Source: Haplomitrium mnioides (lineage: Eukaryota > Marchantiophyta > Haplomitriopsida > Calobryales). Taken from it: 37,810 nt of DNA. The stretch's first letter is position 1. Each line of letters begins with the position of its first letter. The DNA is taken from contig JBNGIS010015987.1 of NCBI GenBank assembly GCA_049999725.1, positions 1 through 37,810 of the forward strand. Direction: 5' to 3'. The notes under the pieces were generated by a model, which saw only the letters and a program-made list of their open reading frames with translations, had not been told where the DNA came from and searched no databases. Below, piece by piece: positions 9,741-20,404 of this stretch. The position numbers and the translations under genes were made by a program.

Positions 9741-10640
9741 CTATCCTCTAGTCTTTTGGCCCATCTGTAGTGCACATTGTAGTGTAGATGTGGCTGGAGT
9801 AGCAGATTTTGACGCTTCCTTATGAAAATCTACAGTGACTACTCTCTCATTCACCGGGTTAAGCTCTATACGTTTTGACAGTGTAAACACAATGGCAAGA
9901 ATGGGATCAAAATCCCTGAGAAAGGTGGCATCTCTCACTCTCCTCAAATCCCTATCAGGGATAGAATACCAAAACTGAACAACTTGCGCTTCTGTCACCG
10001 CCTTCGTGAGATTGATAAGTCTTCTCATCCTTGTGTAGGCTTCCCTCAAGCTCTCTCCAATCTTGTGTTGGAACTCTTGAGAACTCTTCAGCTTGTTCGT
10101 CCTCACGCTCTGGTAATTTTGCCTAAGAAGCTCAAAAAACTCAACCACTGGGTTAAATAATAGATTCCTCCACTCTCTGCTACACTGACTGGAACAAGTG
10201 TACTCAGAACTCCTCCTGCCCTTGAAGCACCAATACTGTGGCTAGTGCCACTAGAGGATGCTGTATGAGTCGCAGGGTAATGGGCATTGGCCCTTCGACC
10301 ATGATGGAGACATAATTAGGTGACTAATATTGTCTATATTCTTCAATATCAATCAAATGACCCTACCTGAATTCATGGTCATCATCCATGGGCGGGCCTT
10401 CCAAATGCTGAAACAAACCTTTCCATGCCATGAAAGGTGTAAAGAGAGAAAAATTCCGCAATGTTTGCAGATGACATTAAGTGTCAAAATCTTGGATGAA
10501 ATCATCCAGATCAATGGTGCCTACTGCACCAGAGAACCTCCTTGGCTCTTTTGTGGCCCCATACATCTCATCCATATCCAAAGACAACGGGGATTGTACT
10601 TGAGTGCTAGAAAAAGCCTCCTCCTCTTTGTCTAATGTAT
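9741..10640 (-). pseudogene. Ty3/gypsy gag (capsid-like) domain
   Basis: The frame at 9741-10148 reads 'FFELLRQNYQ', 'EFQHKIGESLREAYTRMRRL' and 'QVVQFWYSIPDRDLRRVRD', typical of the retrotransposon gag helical domain. Upstream (10370-10560) 'KEPRRFSGAVGTIDLDDFIQ' continues the N-terminal part with a TAA inside. It forms the virus-like particle shell in active relatives. Confidence 0.8.
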
Positions 10641-10867
10641 GGCCACTTACCAATTGCTCAGTTGCTCCTACTGCAAGTCAAAATTGGATGCCACTATGAG
10701 TGATGCCGTACACCACCTTCTACCCTATGGCTCAGTGTTGACCTCTGCTTAGCTGAACTCACTCACAACTCACAAGTTGTGCTATTGCCACTTAGCCACT
10801 TGCCCACAAGTCAGTTGAAATACGCACATCAGCACAAGTGACCCTTCTTTCTCCTCTAGATAGAGTA
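10641..10867 (-). other. Gypsy leader, cut by TIR transposon
   Basis: This is sequence 5' of gag in the minus direction. I do not see a clear tRNA primer site. It ends exactly where CACT and the left TIR begin, so the 5' LTR was displaced or lost. Confidence 0.4.
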
Positions 10868-10910
10868 CACTAATAGCCACTACTTTGAACAAGAAATAGA
10901 CTACTCAGAA
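10868..10910 (+). repeat. Left TIR of copy B with CACT flank
   Basis: CACT (10868-10871) is followed by AATAGCC and 'ACTACTTTGAACAAG', then 'ACTACTCAGAA'. The bases beyond (10911-10957) continue to match copy D at 34211-34249 up to the copia insertion. Confidence 0.7.
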
Positions 10911-10957
10911 TATAAACTTTTTTTTTGGCAAAAAATTGTCATTTTTTAATTCAAAAA

Positions 10958-11074
10958 TGTTACAAGGACCATATATAACCCTATGTAAGGAGATGTACAT
11001 TCACTTATTCCAACTATTCTACTCTCGCTCTCGGAAGCTCTCGTGTGTGTTTGTGCGGTACTTATGGGATAACA
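10958..11074 (+). repeat. 5' LTR of copia element
   Basis: It runs from 'TGTTACAAGGACC' to 'GGGATAACA', 117 bp, with TGTTA/TAACA inverted ends. It shares a central block 'CTCTCGCTCTCGGAAGCTCT' with the 3' LTR at 19021. Confidence 0.92.
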
Positions 11075-11090
11075 CGTTATCAACACGAAA
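11075..11090 (+). other. Primer binding site
   Basis: 'CGTTATCAACACGAAA' directly follows the LTR. A 'CGTTATCAGCACGA'-type site after very short LTRs is characteristic of Ale/Retrofit copia elements. Confidence 0.75.
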
Positions 11091-12858
11091 GGACTCTATT
11101 TTTTTTCTCTAACACATGCACTCTACTTGCACCAACACTTGATAGAACACCAATGTACATTTTTTTCTCCTCCCGTTCATTTTTTTTCTCTCGTGGAATG
11201 ATCTAACATTGGCAGTTTGCAGCGACATCGCTCCTTCTTTTTTCCTTCACTTGAGAGTTCTATTCTTTCCTTTTTTTTCTCTAAAGGATTACTCGCTCTC
11301 TCTCATTTTTTTCTTCTTCACACCCTACCGTATGGGCTAGGGTTCTTTCTCCCGCTTGCACAGTTCTTCCTCCTGCTCGCAACCCATCGTTCTCCTGCTC
11401 GCGACTCGAATTTCTCCTACTTATGATTCATTCTTTTTCTCCTGCTCGTGACTCATCAACCTCCTGCTCGCAGCTCGTCTACCTCTTGCTCACAACTTGT
11501 CGACCTCCTGCTTGCAGCGTGTATCTCTTGCTGTCCGCAACTCATCTCTTGTTACTCGCCGACGCCCATATCTCTGCTCGACACTCTTTTTTCCTATCGA
11601 CACAGATTCTTCAGTAGCCAAACCCTACACACTGCTTACTATTTTCTTTCTGGTCAACCACTCATCTAGGTGACTAGAGCGACTACTCGACTAGAGACTT
11701 TCCTCCTATTTTGGTTTACACTCGACGACCTTGCTCCCGTCCACGGTTTCACCATTCATTCCTTCTTTTTCTTTCCTCATTTGTTGTTCTTTCTTTGTTC
11801 GATGATACCTGAGCAACTTGGCTCATATTTCGTTGACTCGCCGACCTTGTGCATGCTCAAAGCTAACCTGCATTGCTAACTTCTATGCTTGCGACTCAGG
11901 ATTGTATCTCTTCATCATTTCTTCGTGACATCAGAGATTCCTAGACCTCTTTCATCTTACCTTCATAGAACTGATCTCACATTCTGGTATAAGCTTGCTT
12001 CATTTCTGAACAAGTCCTTTCCCTACCACCAAGGGGAGCACATTCAAGCAAGAGAACAGTGAGACACAGGCTGCACAAACCTGTGCACAAGTTCGACCCA
12101 CCTGTTTATACAACATCAAAGACCTAGACGACTACACAGAGACTACATCAACACTCAACAAAAAAACCACACTGCATCTTGCCACTTGAAGCTCTTTCAC
12201 TCAGTTCTTCATCACTTCCTGGTTCAACTTTCTCAACTTGTCCTATTGATTATATTCTATTCTTTCTCGTTGCTATCTGAATGATCTCATTCCCCACAAG
12301 GGATACAATTGTTGATTCTGGTTCACTTCCTATTACAAGAGAATCATACTAACCTGAGCACTGACCCTACCACCTCATGAGATCAACCTCTATCCAACCA
12401 TACCTGCAACGACTCTATTTTTTTTACAACTCCAGATTTGCAGAAAGGCACTACATCAATAGTAGGCTAGGTCTGGTTTAACTCAAAGCAGACCAACAGG
12501 GCAGATCTAAGGGATACGATGTTGGCACATCAGAAGACATAGGTGAAAAATTCCAGGGCAATCTCTTCATTCATTAACAACAATTCATTCTTTCATTTCA
12601 GTTCTCGGTGACTCATACCGACCGATTCGCGACTAGTCCAATTATTTCTTGTTTTCATTTCAATTATTTGATTTTTCCTCTTAAGGCAGAAAACATAAAC
12701 AAGTACTAGGGTCCATGAACGACCAGACTTCGGTCCATCACACATTTGTACATAATACAAAACATTGCAGCCCTGACCCAGTAGCTGCATTCGCTAGAAT
12801 TCTTGGTTTATCTACCTCTTTCAAAAGGACTCCCAACAAAACAGAGAACAGGTCAAAC
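11091..12858 (+). other. Long leader of copia element
   Basis: About 1.8 kb between primer site and gag. It is CT-rich (11100-11900) and contains the tandem repeat described separately. Frames here are low-complexity and not coding-like. The 48 codons upstream of the gag ATG are open but not recognisable. Confidence 0.5.
11365..11530 (+). repeat. CTCCTGCTCG tandem repeat
   Basis: Units like 'CTCCTGCTCGCAACTCGTC' recur about six times at a loose 22-28 bp spacing ('CTCCTGCTCGCGACTCG', 'CTCCTGCTCGTGACTCATC', 'CTCCTGCTCGCAGCTCGTC'). It gives serine/proline/leucine-rich spurious frames. Confidence 0.65.
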
Positions 12859-13888
12859 ATGACATCTGTTGAATCTCTAAAATTTCAAGCTCTAAAACTA
12901 GACGGCTCCAATTACTGTTCTTGGTCACTTGATGTCACGACATACTTGACATCCAAAGCTATCCATGAAGTCATCAACTCAGATGACAATGTCACTCCGT
13001 GTGACGTAGCCAGAGCGTTGATTCTACTCAGACATCATATGGTCGAACCCCTCAGGCTCCAATACCTCAATTTTCACAGTCCCCATCTACTATAGGAAGA
13101 ACTCAAACTCAGATTCAACCACCTGACGACAATATCGCTCCTAGTAGCAAGACATGATTGGATCAACCTACGAGTGCAGGACCACATGTCCATTACAAAT
13201 TACAACAGCGAATTATTTCGCACAGTCTCACAATTAGCAATTTGCGACCATCCAGTGACCAACAAAGAATAGATAGAGAAAACTCTATCTACATTTCTTG
13301 TGAGCAACCTCATCTTGGCATCTCAATATCGCAATATGTGATTCACTCGGTATTCCGAACTCATAGCATACATGCTACTTGCCAAAAAGCACCAACTACT
13401 ACTCATAGAAAATGCCAAGAAGCGACCCCTAGGGTCAGCCGCACCCCACATTAACCCCGAATCACACTTTTTAGGCTCCAGCCTTCACCCTCGCTCTAGG
13501 AACAAGCAATTCTCTAGAGGCAAAGGAAGAAGAAACCTCAAATTCAAGGAGAGTGTAAGTCGACCTACCAACAGTCGATCTCCTCATGCAAACCACCGGG
13601 ATAGAAATCCCAACCGTCGCACCACGATGACAATAGAGTATGTGCCCCAATGCACATGGCACAACAGAGGTGGCAAGCAATCATACAGAGGCCGACGGAA
13701 TACATCCGACCCGCATCAACAACAACAAACTACATGCAATAGATGTGGCACACGTGGCTACACCCAACACACATGCAGAGTGCCTACGCACCTAACACGC
13801 CTTTACCAGCAAAGCACCAAACCTCACAACCATGAGGTACAGGGCAACTTATTGGAAATGACAAATAATGATGAGTATCGACAATACG
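12859..13888 (+). pseudogene. Copia gag with zinc knuckle (first copy)
   Basis: ATG at 12859 opens 'LKLDGSNYCSWSLDVTTYL', the start typical of copia gag (L.G.NY..W...). The frame continues through TAG at 13093, further stops near 13270 and 13339, and then an open stretch from 13372. The basic region is followed by 'CNRCGTRGYTQHTC' (C-x2-C-x4-H-x4-C). All parts are in one frame, so the damage here is mostly nonsense substitutions. It would bind and package element RNA. Confidence 0.85.
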
Positions 13889-14484
13889 TGGTATATCCTA
13901 AAAGTCACATGACCCAATCAGCACTATGTGACAAGAAACATGGATATAAGATAACATGTATTGTAGACAGTGGGTCATTGCATACTATTCTACAAGACCG
14001 CAAAAATTTCTCATCCATCACTCCTTCTGCCAAGCCAATGACTACTATTAAAGGCCACAATCAAATTGAAGGACATTGTCCAATGACCATCATTTTTCCA
14101 CATGGAACAAGACTGGATATCAAATCTGCAATTTATGCACTAGCAACAACCAAAACTTTCATCAGTTTTAGAGATATCAGACAAAACGGTTTTCACATTC
14201 AAACAAGATTATTTCAGGACAAAGAAGTCCTCCACATCCTAACTCAAACCGTAACAGGCTTTGACATACGAGAATCTTTCCCCCTATCACCACCGGGATT
14301 ATACACCACAAACATATTCTCATATCATGCCTCTATCAAAACAATATCTACAGCCATTACATGGCATAATCGCCTTGGACATCCAGGCCGTGAAATGTTC
14401 TACCGTATTAAGAAGGACAACAAAGGCATACCAAAAAATGTGCACCCACTGCTACTACAAACCTCATGCTTGGCATGCACATAA
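13889..14484 (+). pseudogene. Copia protease and GAG-pre-integrase domain (first copy)
   Basis: 'ITCIVDSGSLHTILQDRKNF' holds the protease active site D-S-G-S. Further on 'TWHNRLGHPGREMFYRIKKD' is the H-x-R-L-G-H-P block preceding copia integrase, followed by 'CLACT' and a TAA at 14482-14484. It is open in frame with gag. Confidence 0.88.
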
Positions 14485-15160
14485 GGCAAATTGAAAATTG
14501 CACCTTCTAATGACAAGACAACAATCTCGATCCCCCTGATTTCTCGAGCGGATTCATGCTGATGTTTGTGGGCCTATCCACCCACCTTTGGGACCATTCA
14601 GATACTTTCTCATCACCATCAATGCATCATCCAAATGGTCAGAAGTATCCCTTCTTACAACCAAAAACATGGTCTTCCCGAAACTTTTGTCCCAAATTCT
14701 CAAACTCTCCGTGCAATTCCTTGATTACCTAATCAGAAACCTGAGAGTGGACAATGCTAGCGAATTCTCTTCACAGACTTTCGATGACTTCTGCCCATCT
14801 GCCGGTATAAACATACAGTACTCAGTACCACATGTACATTTCCAAAATGGCATCGCATAATCAGCTGTTAAGAGAATCCAACTCATAGTAAGACCATTAC
14901 TTCTCAACTCAAATCTCCCCATCTCTGTTTGGGGACATGCAGTCATGCATGCAGCAACCCTATTGCGCTATAGACCATCTGCATTCAACAAGAATTCCCC
15001 ACACCAACTTATAGCAAGAATTCCAGCAGATTTATCACATCTACGCGCATTTGGCTATTTGGTCCTTGTCCCAATATTAGGACCACATCAAACAAAAATG
15101 GGACCACAATGCCGAAAAGGCATATACATTGGTTTTGAGTCCCCCTCCATCATTTGATAC
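14485..15160 (+). pseudogene. Copia integrase core (first copy)
   Basis: 'HADVCGPIHPPFGPFRYFL' supplies the first D, 'LRVDNASEFSSQTFDDFC' the second. In 'HFQNGIA-stop-SAVKRIQ' the catalytic glutamate codon is TAA (GAA expected). Later 'HLRAFGYLV' and 'GIYIGFESPS' are the usual copia post-core motifs. Frameshift near 14530 separates it from the upstream frame. Confidence 0.87.
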
Positions 15161-15590
15161 CTTGAACCCTCAACATCTGATATGTTTAAGTCTCGATTTG
15201 CAAACTATCAATTCTTTGAAGAATCCTTTCCACATCTGGCACAGGAGTACAAGGTCATACGACCAAAACTTGAGGATAATCTAATATGACACCAACATTT
15301 GCCACTTGATTTCGATCAATAAAATGGACATTCATATATTAAAGTCAGAAGACTCCTCAATTTACAGGAGATATTGATTAAAATACCTGACGCATTTAGC
15401 AATGCTTCCAACATCACAAAATCGCATATACAAGCTACAAGTGCTCAAGTGCGACTCCAAAAATTGATACACCTACAACTGATATACAGCCCAAGGCAAA
15501 GCGTGGCAGACCCATAGGCTCAAAGAATAAGCCTAGACCATAGACATCACTGAACATTGCTATAGAGAAAGATGAAATAGCAATTGATTA
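15161..15590 (+). pseudogene. Copia integrase-RT linker (first copy)
   Basis: Degraded sequence with several stops. It contains the phrase around 'CTGATATACAGCCCAAGGC' (about 15480) that is repeated at 17836, where the second copy resumes after its internal deletion. Confidence 0.6.
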
Positions 15591-16062
15591 TTCCCACACC
15601 GGTCGAATATGAGACAGATCCCAGACCACCATTCTCGATATCACAATCAATGGACAAGGATATAGTCGATCCTTTATTTTCAAGAGAAGCACAATCAATA
15701 TCTGATTGGCCCCAATAGGAAAAGGCAATTAATTCGGAACCTCACTCTCTCATTAAACGACAAGTTTTTGGTTCCATCATGCTTGCACCCCCTGATGTGC
15801 ATTTAACAGATTACAAATTTATTTTTGTCCGCAAATATAATGCAAAAGGTGATGTCACAAGATACAAGGCCAGCTTAGTGGCCAAATGATACACTCAAAT
15901 TCCTAGGCGTGACTATGATCTCACATACTCACCTGTCATGGACACTATTACTTATAAATACATGATAGCCTTCGCTATCCAATGTCATCTAACTATGCAT
16001 ATAATGGACGTCATCACTACTTGCTTATATGGTACTCTGGATACCCATATTTTTATGAAGGC
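15591..16062 (+). pseudogene. Copia reverse transcriptase, N-terminal fragment (first copy)
   Basis: Across frames it reads 'KYNAKGDVTRYKA', 'YDLTYSPVMDTITYKYMIAF' and 'MHIMDVITTCLYGTLDTHIF', the RT fingers and palm start of Ty1/copia. It breaks off at 'MKAP' near 16062, straight into gag sequence of the second copy. The YVDD motif is absent. Confidence 0.85.
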
Positions 16063-16848
16063 ACCTCTCAAGCTTCAATACCTCAACTTTCACAGTCCCC
16101 ATCTACTATGAGAAGAACTCAAACTCAGATTCGACCATCTGACAATGATATCGCTCCCAGCAGCAAGACACGATTGGAACAACCTACGAGTCCAAGACCA
16201 TACGTCCATTACAAATTAAAACAACGAATTGTTTCGCATAATCTCACAACTAGCAATCTGCGGCCACCCCGTGACCAATGAAGAATAGATAGAGAAAACT
16301 CTATCTACATTCCTTGTGAGCAATCTCATCTTGGCATCTCAATACCACAACATGCTATTTACTCGATACTCTGAATTCATAACATACATGCCACTTGCTG
16401 AAAAGCACCAACTACTACTCGTAGAAAATGCAAAGAAGCAACCTCCAAGGTCAATCGCACCTCATCTGAACCCCGAATCACATTTTACATGCACCAACCT
16501 TTACCTTTACTCTAGGAACAAACAATTTTCTAAAGGCAGAGGAAGAAGTAACCTCAGATTCAGGGGGAGCGTAAGCCGGTCTACCAGCAGTCAACCTTTG
16601 AATGCAAACCACCGGGACAGAAATCCCAACCGTCATATTCCAACGACACCAAAAAATGTGCCCCAACACACATGGCACAATAGACGTGGCAAGCAATTAT
16701 ATAAAGGCCGATTGAATACATTTGGCCCACACCAACAACACACTATATGCAAAAGGTGTGGTACACATGGCCACACCCAACACACATGCAAAGTGTCAAT
16801 TTGCCTATATCAGCAAAGCACCAAACCTCACACTCATGAGGTATAAGG
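16063..16848 (+). pseudogene. Copia gag with zinc knuckle (second copy)
   Basis: From about 16066 the sequence repeats the gag region starting at about 13050 ('CAATACCTCAA' then 'TTTCACAGTCCCCATCTACT'), so the N-terminal quarter of gag is missing. The knuckle is 'CKRCGTHGHTQHTC'. The longest frame is 16316-16846. Confidence 0.85.
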
Positions 16849-17480
16849 CAACTTACTAGAAATGACAGACAATGATGAATATCCACAATACAATATACAT
16901 CTTGAAAATCATATGACTCAATCAACACTGTCTGACTAGAAACATGGATCTGAGATAACATCCATTGTAGACTGCGGTTCCTCACATACTATCTTGCAAG
17001 ACCGCAAATATTTCTCATCCATCACCTCTTCTTCCAGACCAATGACTACTATTACAAGCCATAATCAAATTGAAGAAGGACATGGTCCAACGACCGTCAT
17101 TTTTCCAAATGGAACAAGAGTGGATATCAAATCAACAATTTATACACCTGCAGCAACGAGAAACCTCATTAGTTTCTAAGATATCAGACAATACGGTTTT
17201 CACATTCAAACAATATCATTTCAAGACAAAGAAGTCCTCCACATCCTCACTCAAACTGTAATAGGCTTTGACATACGAGTATCTTTCCCTCTATCACCAC
17301 TGGGATTATACACCACAAAAATATTCTCATATCATGCCTCTATTAAAACGGTATTTACAGCCATTACATGGCACAACCGCCTTGGACATCCAGGCCATGA
17401 CATGTTCTACCACATTAAGAATGACAACAAAGACATACTAGAAAATGTGCATCTATTGCCATTGAAAACTTCATGCTTTG
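16849..17480 (+). pseudogene. Copia protease and GAG-pre-integrase (second copy)
   Basis: 'ITSIVDCGSSHTILQDRKYF' aligns with the first copy, but D-S-G-S is D-C-G-S. 'TWHNRLGHPGHDMFYHIKND' follows. Several stops interrupt the frame. Confidence 0.83.
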
Positions 17481-17826
17481 TATGCATACAAGGCAAATTG
17501 AAAATTGCACCTTCTCATGATAACACAACAATCTCGATCCCTTGATTTCTCAAGAGGATCCATGCTGATGTTTGTGAGCCCATCCACCCACCCTCGGGAT
17601 CATTCAGATACTTTCTTATCACCATTGACACATCATCCAAATGGTCAAAAGTATCCCTTCTTACAACCAAAAACATGGTGACCGTCTTCTCAAAATTGTT
17701 GTCCCAATTTTTGAAACTCTTAGCACAGTTCTCTGATTGCCCAATCAGAAACCTGAGAGTAGACAATGTTGGAGAATTTTCTTCAAAGACTTTTGATGAC
17801 TTCTGCACATCTACTTCGAAGTACAC
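17481..17826 (+). pseudogene. Copia integrase, truncated (second copy)
   Basis: 'HADVCEPIHPPSGSFRYFL' and 'LRVDNVGEFSSKTFDDFC' carry the first two catalytic acids. The sequence then jumps to linker sequence matching about 15475, deleting about 670 bp including the catalytic glutamate region. Confidence 0.83.
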
Positions 17827-18438
17827 CTGTAACTAATATACAGCCCAAGGCAAAGCATGGTAGACCCATAGGCTCAAAGAATAAGCCTAGACCATTGACA
17901 TAAGTGAACATTGCTATAGAAAAAAAATGAAATAGCATTCGATTATTACTATACCGGTCGAATATGGGACAGATCACAGATCACTATGGATGATTTATTC
18001 GCATTCTCTATATCACAATCTGTAGACAAGGATATGCTTGATCCTTTATCTGTAAGAGAAGCACAATCAAGAACTGATTGGCCCCAATGGGAAAAGGCAA
18101 TTAATTTGGAACTTGACTCTATCATAAAATGACAAGTTTTTGGTTCCATCATACCTGCACCTATTGATATGCATTTAACATATTGCGGATTTATTTTTGC
18201 TTGCAAATATAATGCAAAAGGTGATGTCACAAGATACAAGACAAGATTAGTGGCCAAAAGATACACTCAAATTCTTGGACATGACTATGATCTCATATAC
18301 TCACCTGTCATGGACACTATTACTTACAGATACATGATAGCCTTTGCTATCCAACGTCATCTAACTATGCATATAATGGACGTAATCACTACTTACTTAT
18401 ATGGTACTCTAGATACCTAGATTTTTATGAAGGCACCC
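17827..18438 (+). pseudogene. Copia reverse transcriptase, N-terminal fragment (second copy)
   Basis: 'AQSRTDWPQWEKAINLELDS' is the classic start of copia RT (W..A...E...L). It continues with 'KYNAKGDVTRYKTRLVAKRY', 'YSPVMDTITYRYMIAF' and 'MDVITTYLYGTLDT'. It is cut at 'MKAPEELI' (about 18450), the same area in which the first copy breaks. Frame 18169-18420 is open. Confidence 0.88.
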
Positions 18439-18498
18439 GAGGAGCTTATATCAAGAATGGCATTTCACATTCAGGGAGAGAACAACCAAAGTGCATAT

Positions 18499-18630
18499 GG
18501 ACCTTTAGTCCCAAATGGCTCAAATTCTGAGATTAGACCTTTTGTCTCTCATGGCAAAAATTATGAGAATGGACCTTTTGTCCCTCATGGCCTAAATTCT
18601 GAGGTTGGACCTTTTTTCCCTCATGACATG
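18499..18630 (+). repeat. 36-bp minisatellite
   Basis: Three full 36-bp units begin at 18499, 18535 and 18571, and a partial one at 18607. Each starts like 'GGACCTTTTGTCCCTCATGG' and ends 'AATTCTGAGATT'. The length is a multiple of three, so the frame stays open ('GPFVPHG' repeats). It lies just after the RT breakpoint. Confidence 0.85.
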
Positions 18631-19010
18631 CACTATAAAAATAATAGGCTCTGACATCACTTCTCAGTTTTTGAGGCTGACATCATTTTTCAGATAGATA
18701 TTCAAGACACAAGGAGAGGACACAACAACGTAACAGTGAAGACGCAACAATACTGCACAACAATATGATGACACTGCCATACTTTTGAGAGCAGAAATTT
18801 TTGAAAAAAAATTTCTTTTTGACATTATGACTATTTACACACACTCCACACTATACCATAATCCACCTATAAATATGTGGTGGCACTCTTTCCATCGGAA
18901 GAAAGCGGGAGGTTTTTAATGAGACCACACATACATAGGACTTGGATCTGGACTTCCATTGATATATAGTCCTTTTTAAATGTGGCTGATTATTAATAAG
19001 AAGAATCACC
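18631..19010 (+). other. Copia 3' untranslated region
   Basis: No coding signal. It contains a TATAAAAATA stretch at about 18635 and leads to the polypurine tract. No RNase H is recognisable. Confidence 0.5.
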
Positions 19011-19020
19011 AAAGGGAGAG
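19011..19020 (+). other. Polypurine tract of copia element
   Basis: AAAGGGAGAG lies directly before the TG of the 3' LTR. Confidence 0.8.
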
Positions 19021-19138
19021 TGTTATACGGACCTTATATAACCCTATGTAAGGAGTGGTACATTCAATTATTCCTACTATTCTACTCTCGCTCTCGGAAG
19101 CTCTTTTGTGTATTTGTGCAGTGCTCATGCAATAACAA
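19021..19138 (+). repeat. 3' LTR of copia element
   Basis: It runs from 'TGTTATACGGACC' to 'GCAATAACA', 118 bp, and aligns end to end with 10958-11074 with about 15 mismatches and one indel. Confidence 0.92.
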
Positions 19139-20404
19139 AAAACATAAAAAAATGAGGCTATTTTTTAAAAACAAAAAGTACATGATTTTTTTTTAATTGT
19201 TTTTGGTCATTTCAACAATCTTGTTAGAGAAAAAATCAATTTTGTTATGCAAAATCAATCAATATTATTAGTTTTTATGAAAATATTGGAAAACTTGAAT
19301 TTAATGAAAAGCATAAAAATTATAGTAAGTTTTCATCAAAAAACTACATTTATCATTGATTACAATTCTAAGCCTAAAAGTTGAAATACACGTTACAAGA
19401 AACTATTTTGAAATATGTTTGATTGCACAAACTCTAGCCGCACATAGACATGGTGCTCTTTCAAACTTTTTTGTTGGAAAAAAATTACAAAACATAAAGA
19501 AAAAGCCCGAGGGGACTAGAAGTCAAGAGAATGAGTTTGCAATGGTAAACAAAAAAAAAACAAAGAAAGCAAAACATTGCATAGATCTAGGAGCTTTATT
19601 TTAAACGTCAAGAAAGAAGGAAGCTTGCACTTGTAGTTGAAAATACATGCAATCAAAAGTGAGTGTGGGCTTTCAAAAAGATTCCTGCATTTAAAAATAT
19701 TTCATAGTTCAGAATCAAAAAGGCAGTAGCTAAAGAGATTGAATTAAGATTTTAAACAAGAAACATCTCTATGTTTTAGACTTGATTCAACCAAACAAAG
19801 GTCTCAAGATCTACAAAAGATTATATGACTTGTAAGCAAACAAAGTTATAATCGGTAGTCTTTGTATGCAAAAGATTCAGAGTTGTACATGAGAAGTAGA
19901 ACTTTTGGAAGGCGTGGACTTCCACCCCAAAGTCTATGCACGTATAGGAATCCAAGCTCAACATGTGAACACTCCACTCTACGCACGCAAAAGATTTCAA
20001 TTTCTAATTCGGAATCTAAAAGTAAAAATGGGTGCAAAGCTTTTCATCTAAGTCAAACAGTGTTAAAAGTATTTTTAGATTTTACACTAAAGTCTTAAAA
20101 AAAAAATTAGTCAATTTGGATAGATGCTTCAACAAGATAATAACCTTAAACTCTTCTAGAAAACAATAAAGTTGAAAACAAAATATTTACATTTTAGAGA
20201 AGAAAATATTTTTACAAAGCAAATAAAAATATTAATTATAAATTTAAGTTTTATTTACAAAGAATAACATTCAACTTGGAATGATTTACAGTCAAAAGTT
20301 CAAGTTGGTAGAAAAATTCAACAAGTTGCTTAAAAATATTTTCAAGTACTTTTTAAAAGAATAATCTTAAATTACAATATACTTGAAAATACAAAATATA
20401 TAAT
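19139..20404. other. Left subterminal region of copy B, AT-rich
   Basis: Matches 34249-35810 of copy D over most of its length, with gaps. Noncoding by appearance. It includes palindrome-type units near 19875-20005 ('AGTCTATGCACGTATAGGA'). It is the 3' flank of the minus-strand DUF7869-like gene. Confidence 0.65.

Larger units (their letters stand above)
3480..10867 (-). mobile_element. Ty3/gypsy retrotransposon with C5-methyltransferase and PHD domains
   Basis: Minus-strand order from 10640 downward: gag, CCHC knuckle, spacer, protease, DNMT3-like methyltransferase, reverse transcriptase, RNase H, integrase (H2C2 and DDE), PHD finger, polypurine tract, LTR. RT before integrase defines Ty3/gypsy. 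The methyltransferase between protease and RT and the PHD finger after integrase are additions to the usual layout. Stops and frameshifts are frequent, so the copy is dead. The 5' LTR is not seen: the leader is interrupted at 10867 by the TIR transposon. The 3' boundary is approximate. Confidence 0.8.
10958..19138 (+). mobile_element. Ty1/copia (Ale/Retrofit-like) element, internally duplicated, nested in TIR transposon
   Basis: The 117 and 118 bp LTRs begin TGTTA and end TAACA. The left LTR is followed by a 'CGTTATCAACACG' primer site and the right is preceded by 'AAAGGGAGAG'. Both flanks (10911-10957 and 19139 onward) join into a continuous match to copy D at 34211-34260, which proves insertion into the transposon. 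The target duplication lies in an A-run and cannot be sized (about 3-5 bp). LTRs differ at roughly 15 of 117 positions, so the insertion is old. Inside, gag-protease-integrase-RT occurs twice with truncations. The RT catalytic YVDD part and RNase H are missing, so it cannot move by itself. Confidence 0.88.

Noticed and set aside
10641-10867. tRNA-Met primer site for the gypsy element
   Set aside because: No convincing TGGTATCAGAG-type match was seen on the minus strand; partial similarities are too weak.
11217-11879. Several short plus-strand frames as leader proteins of the copia element
   Set aside because: They are low-complexity products of the CT-rich repeat in different frames, without conserved motifs.
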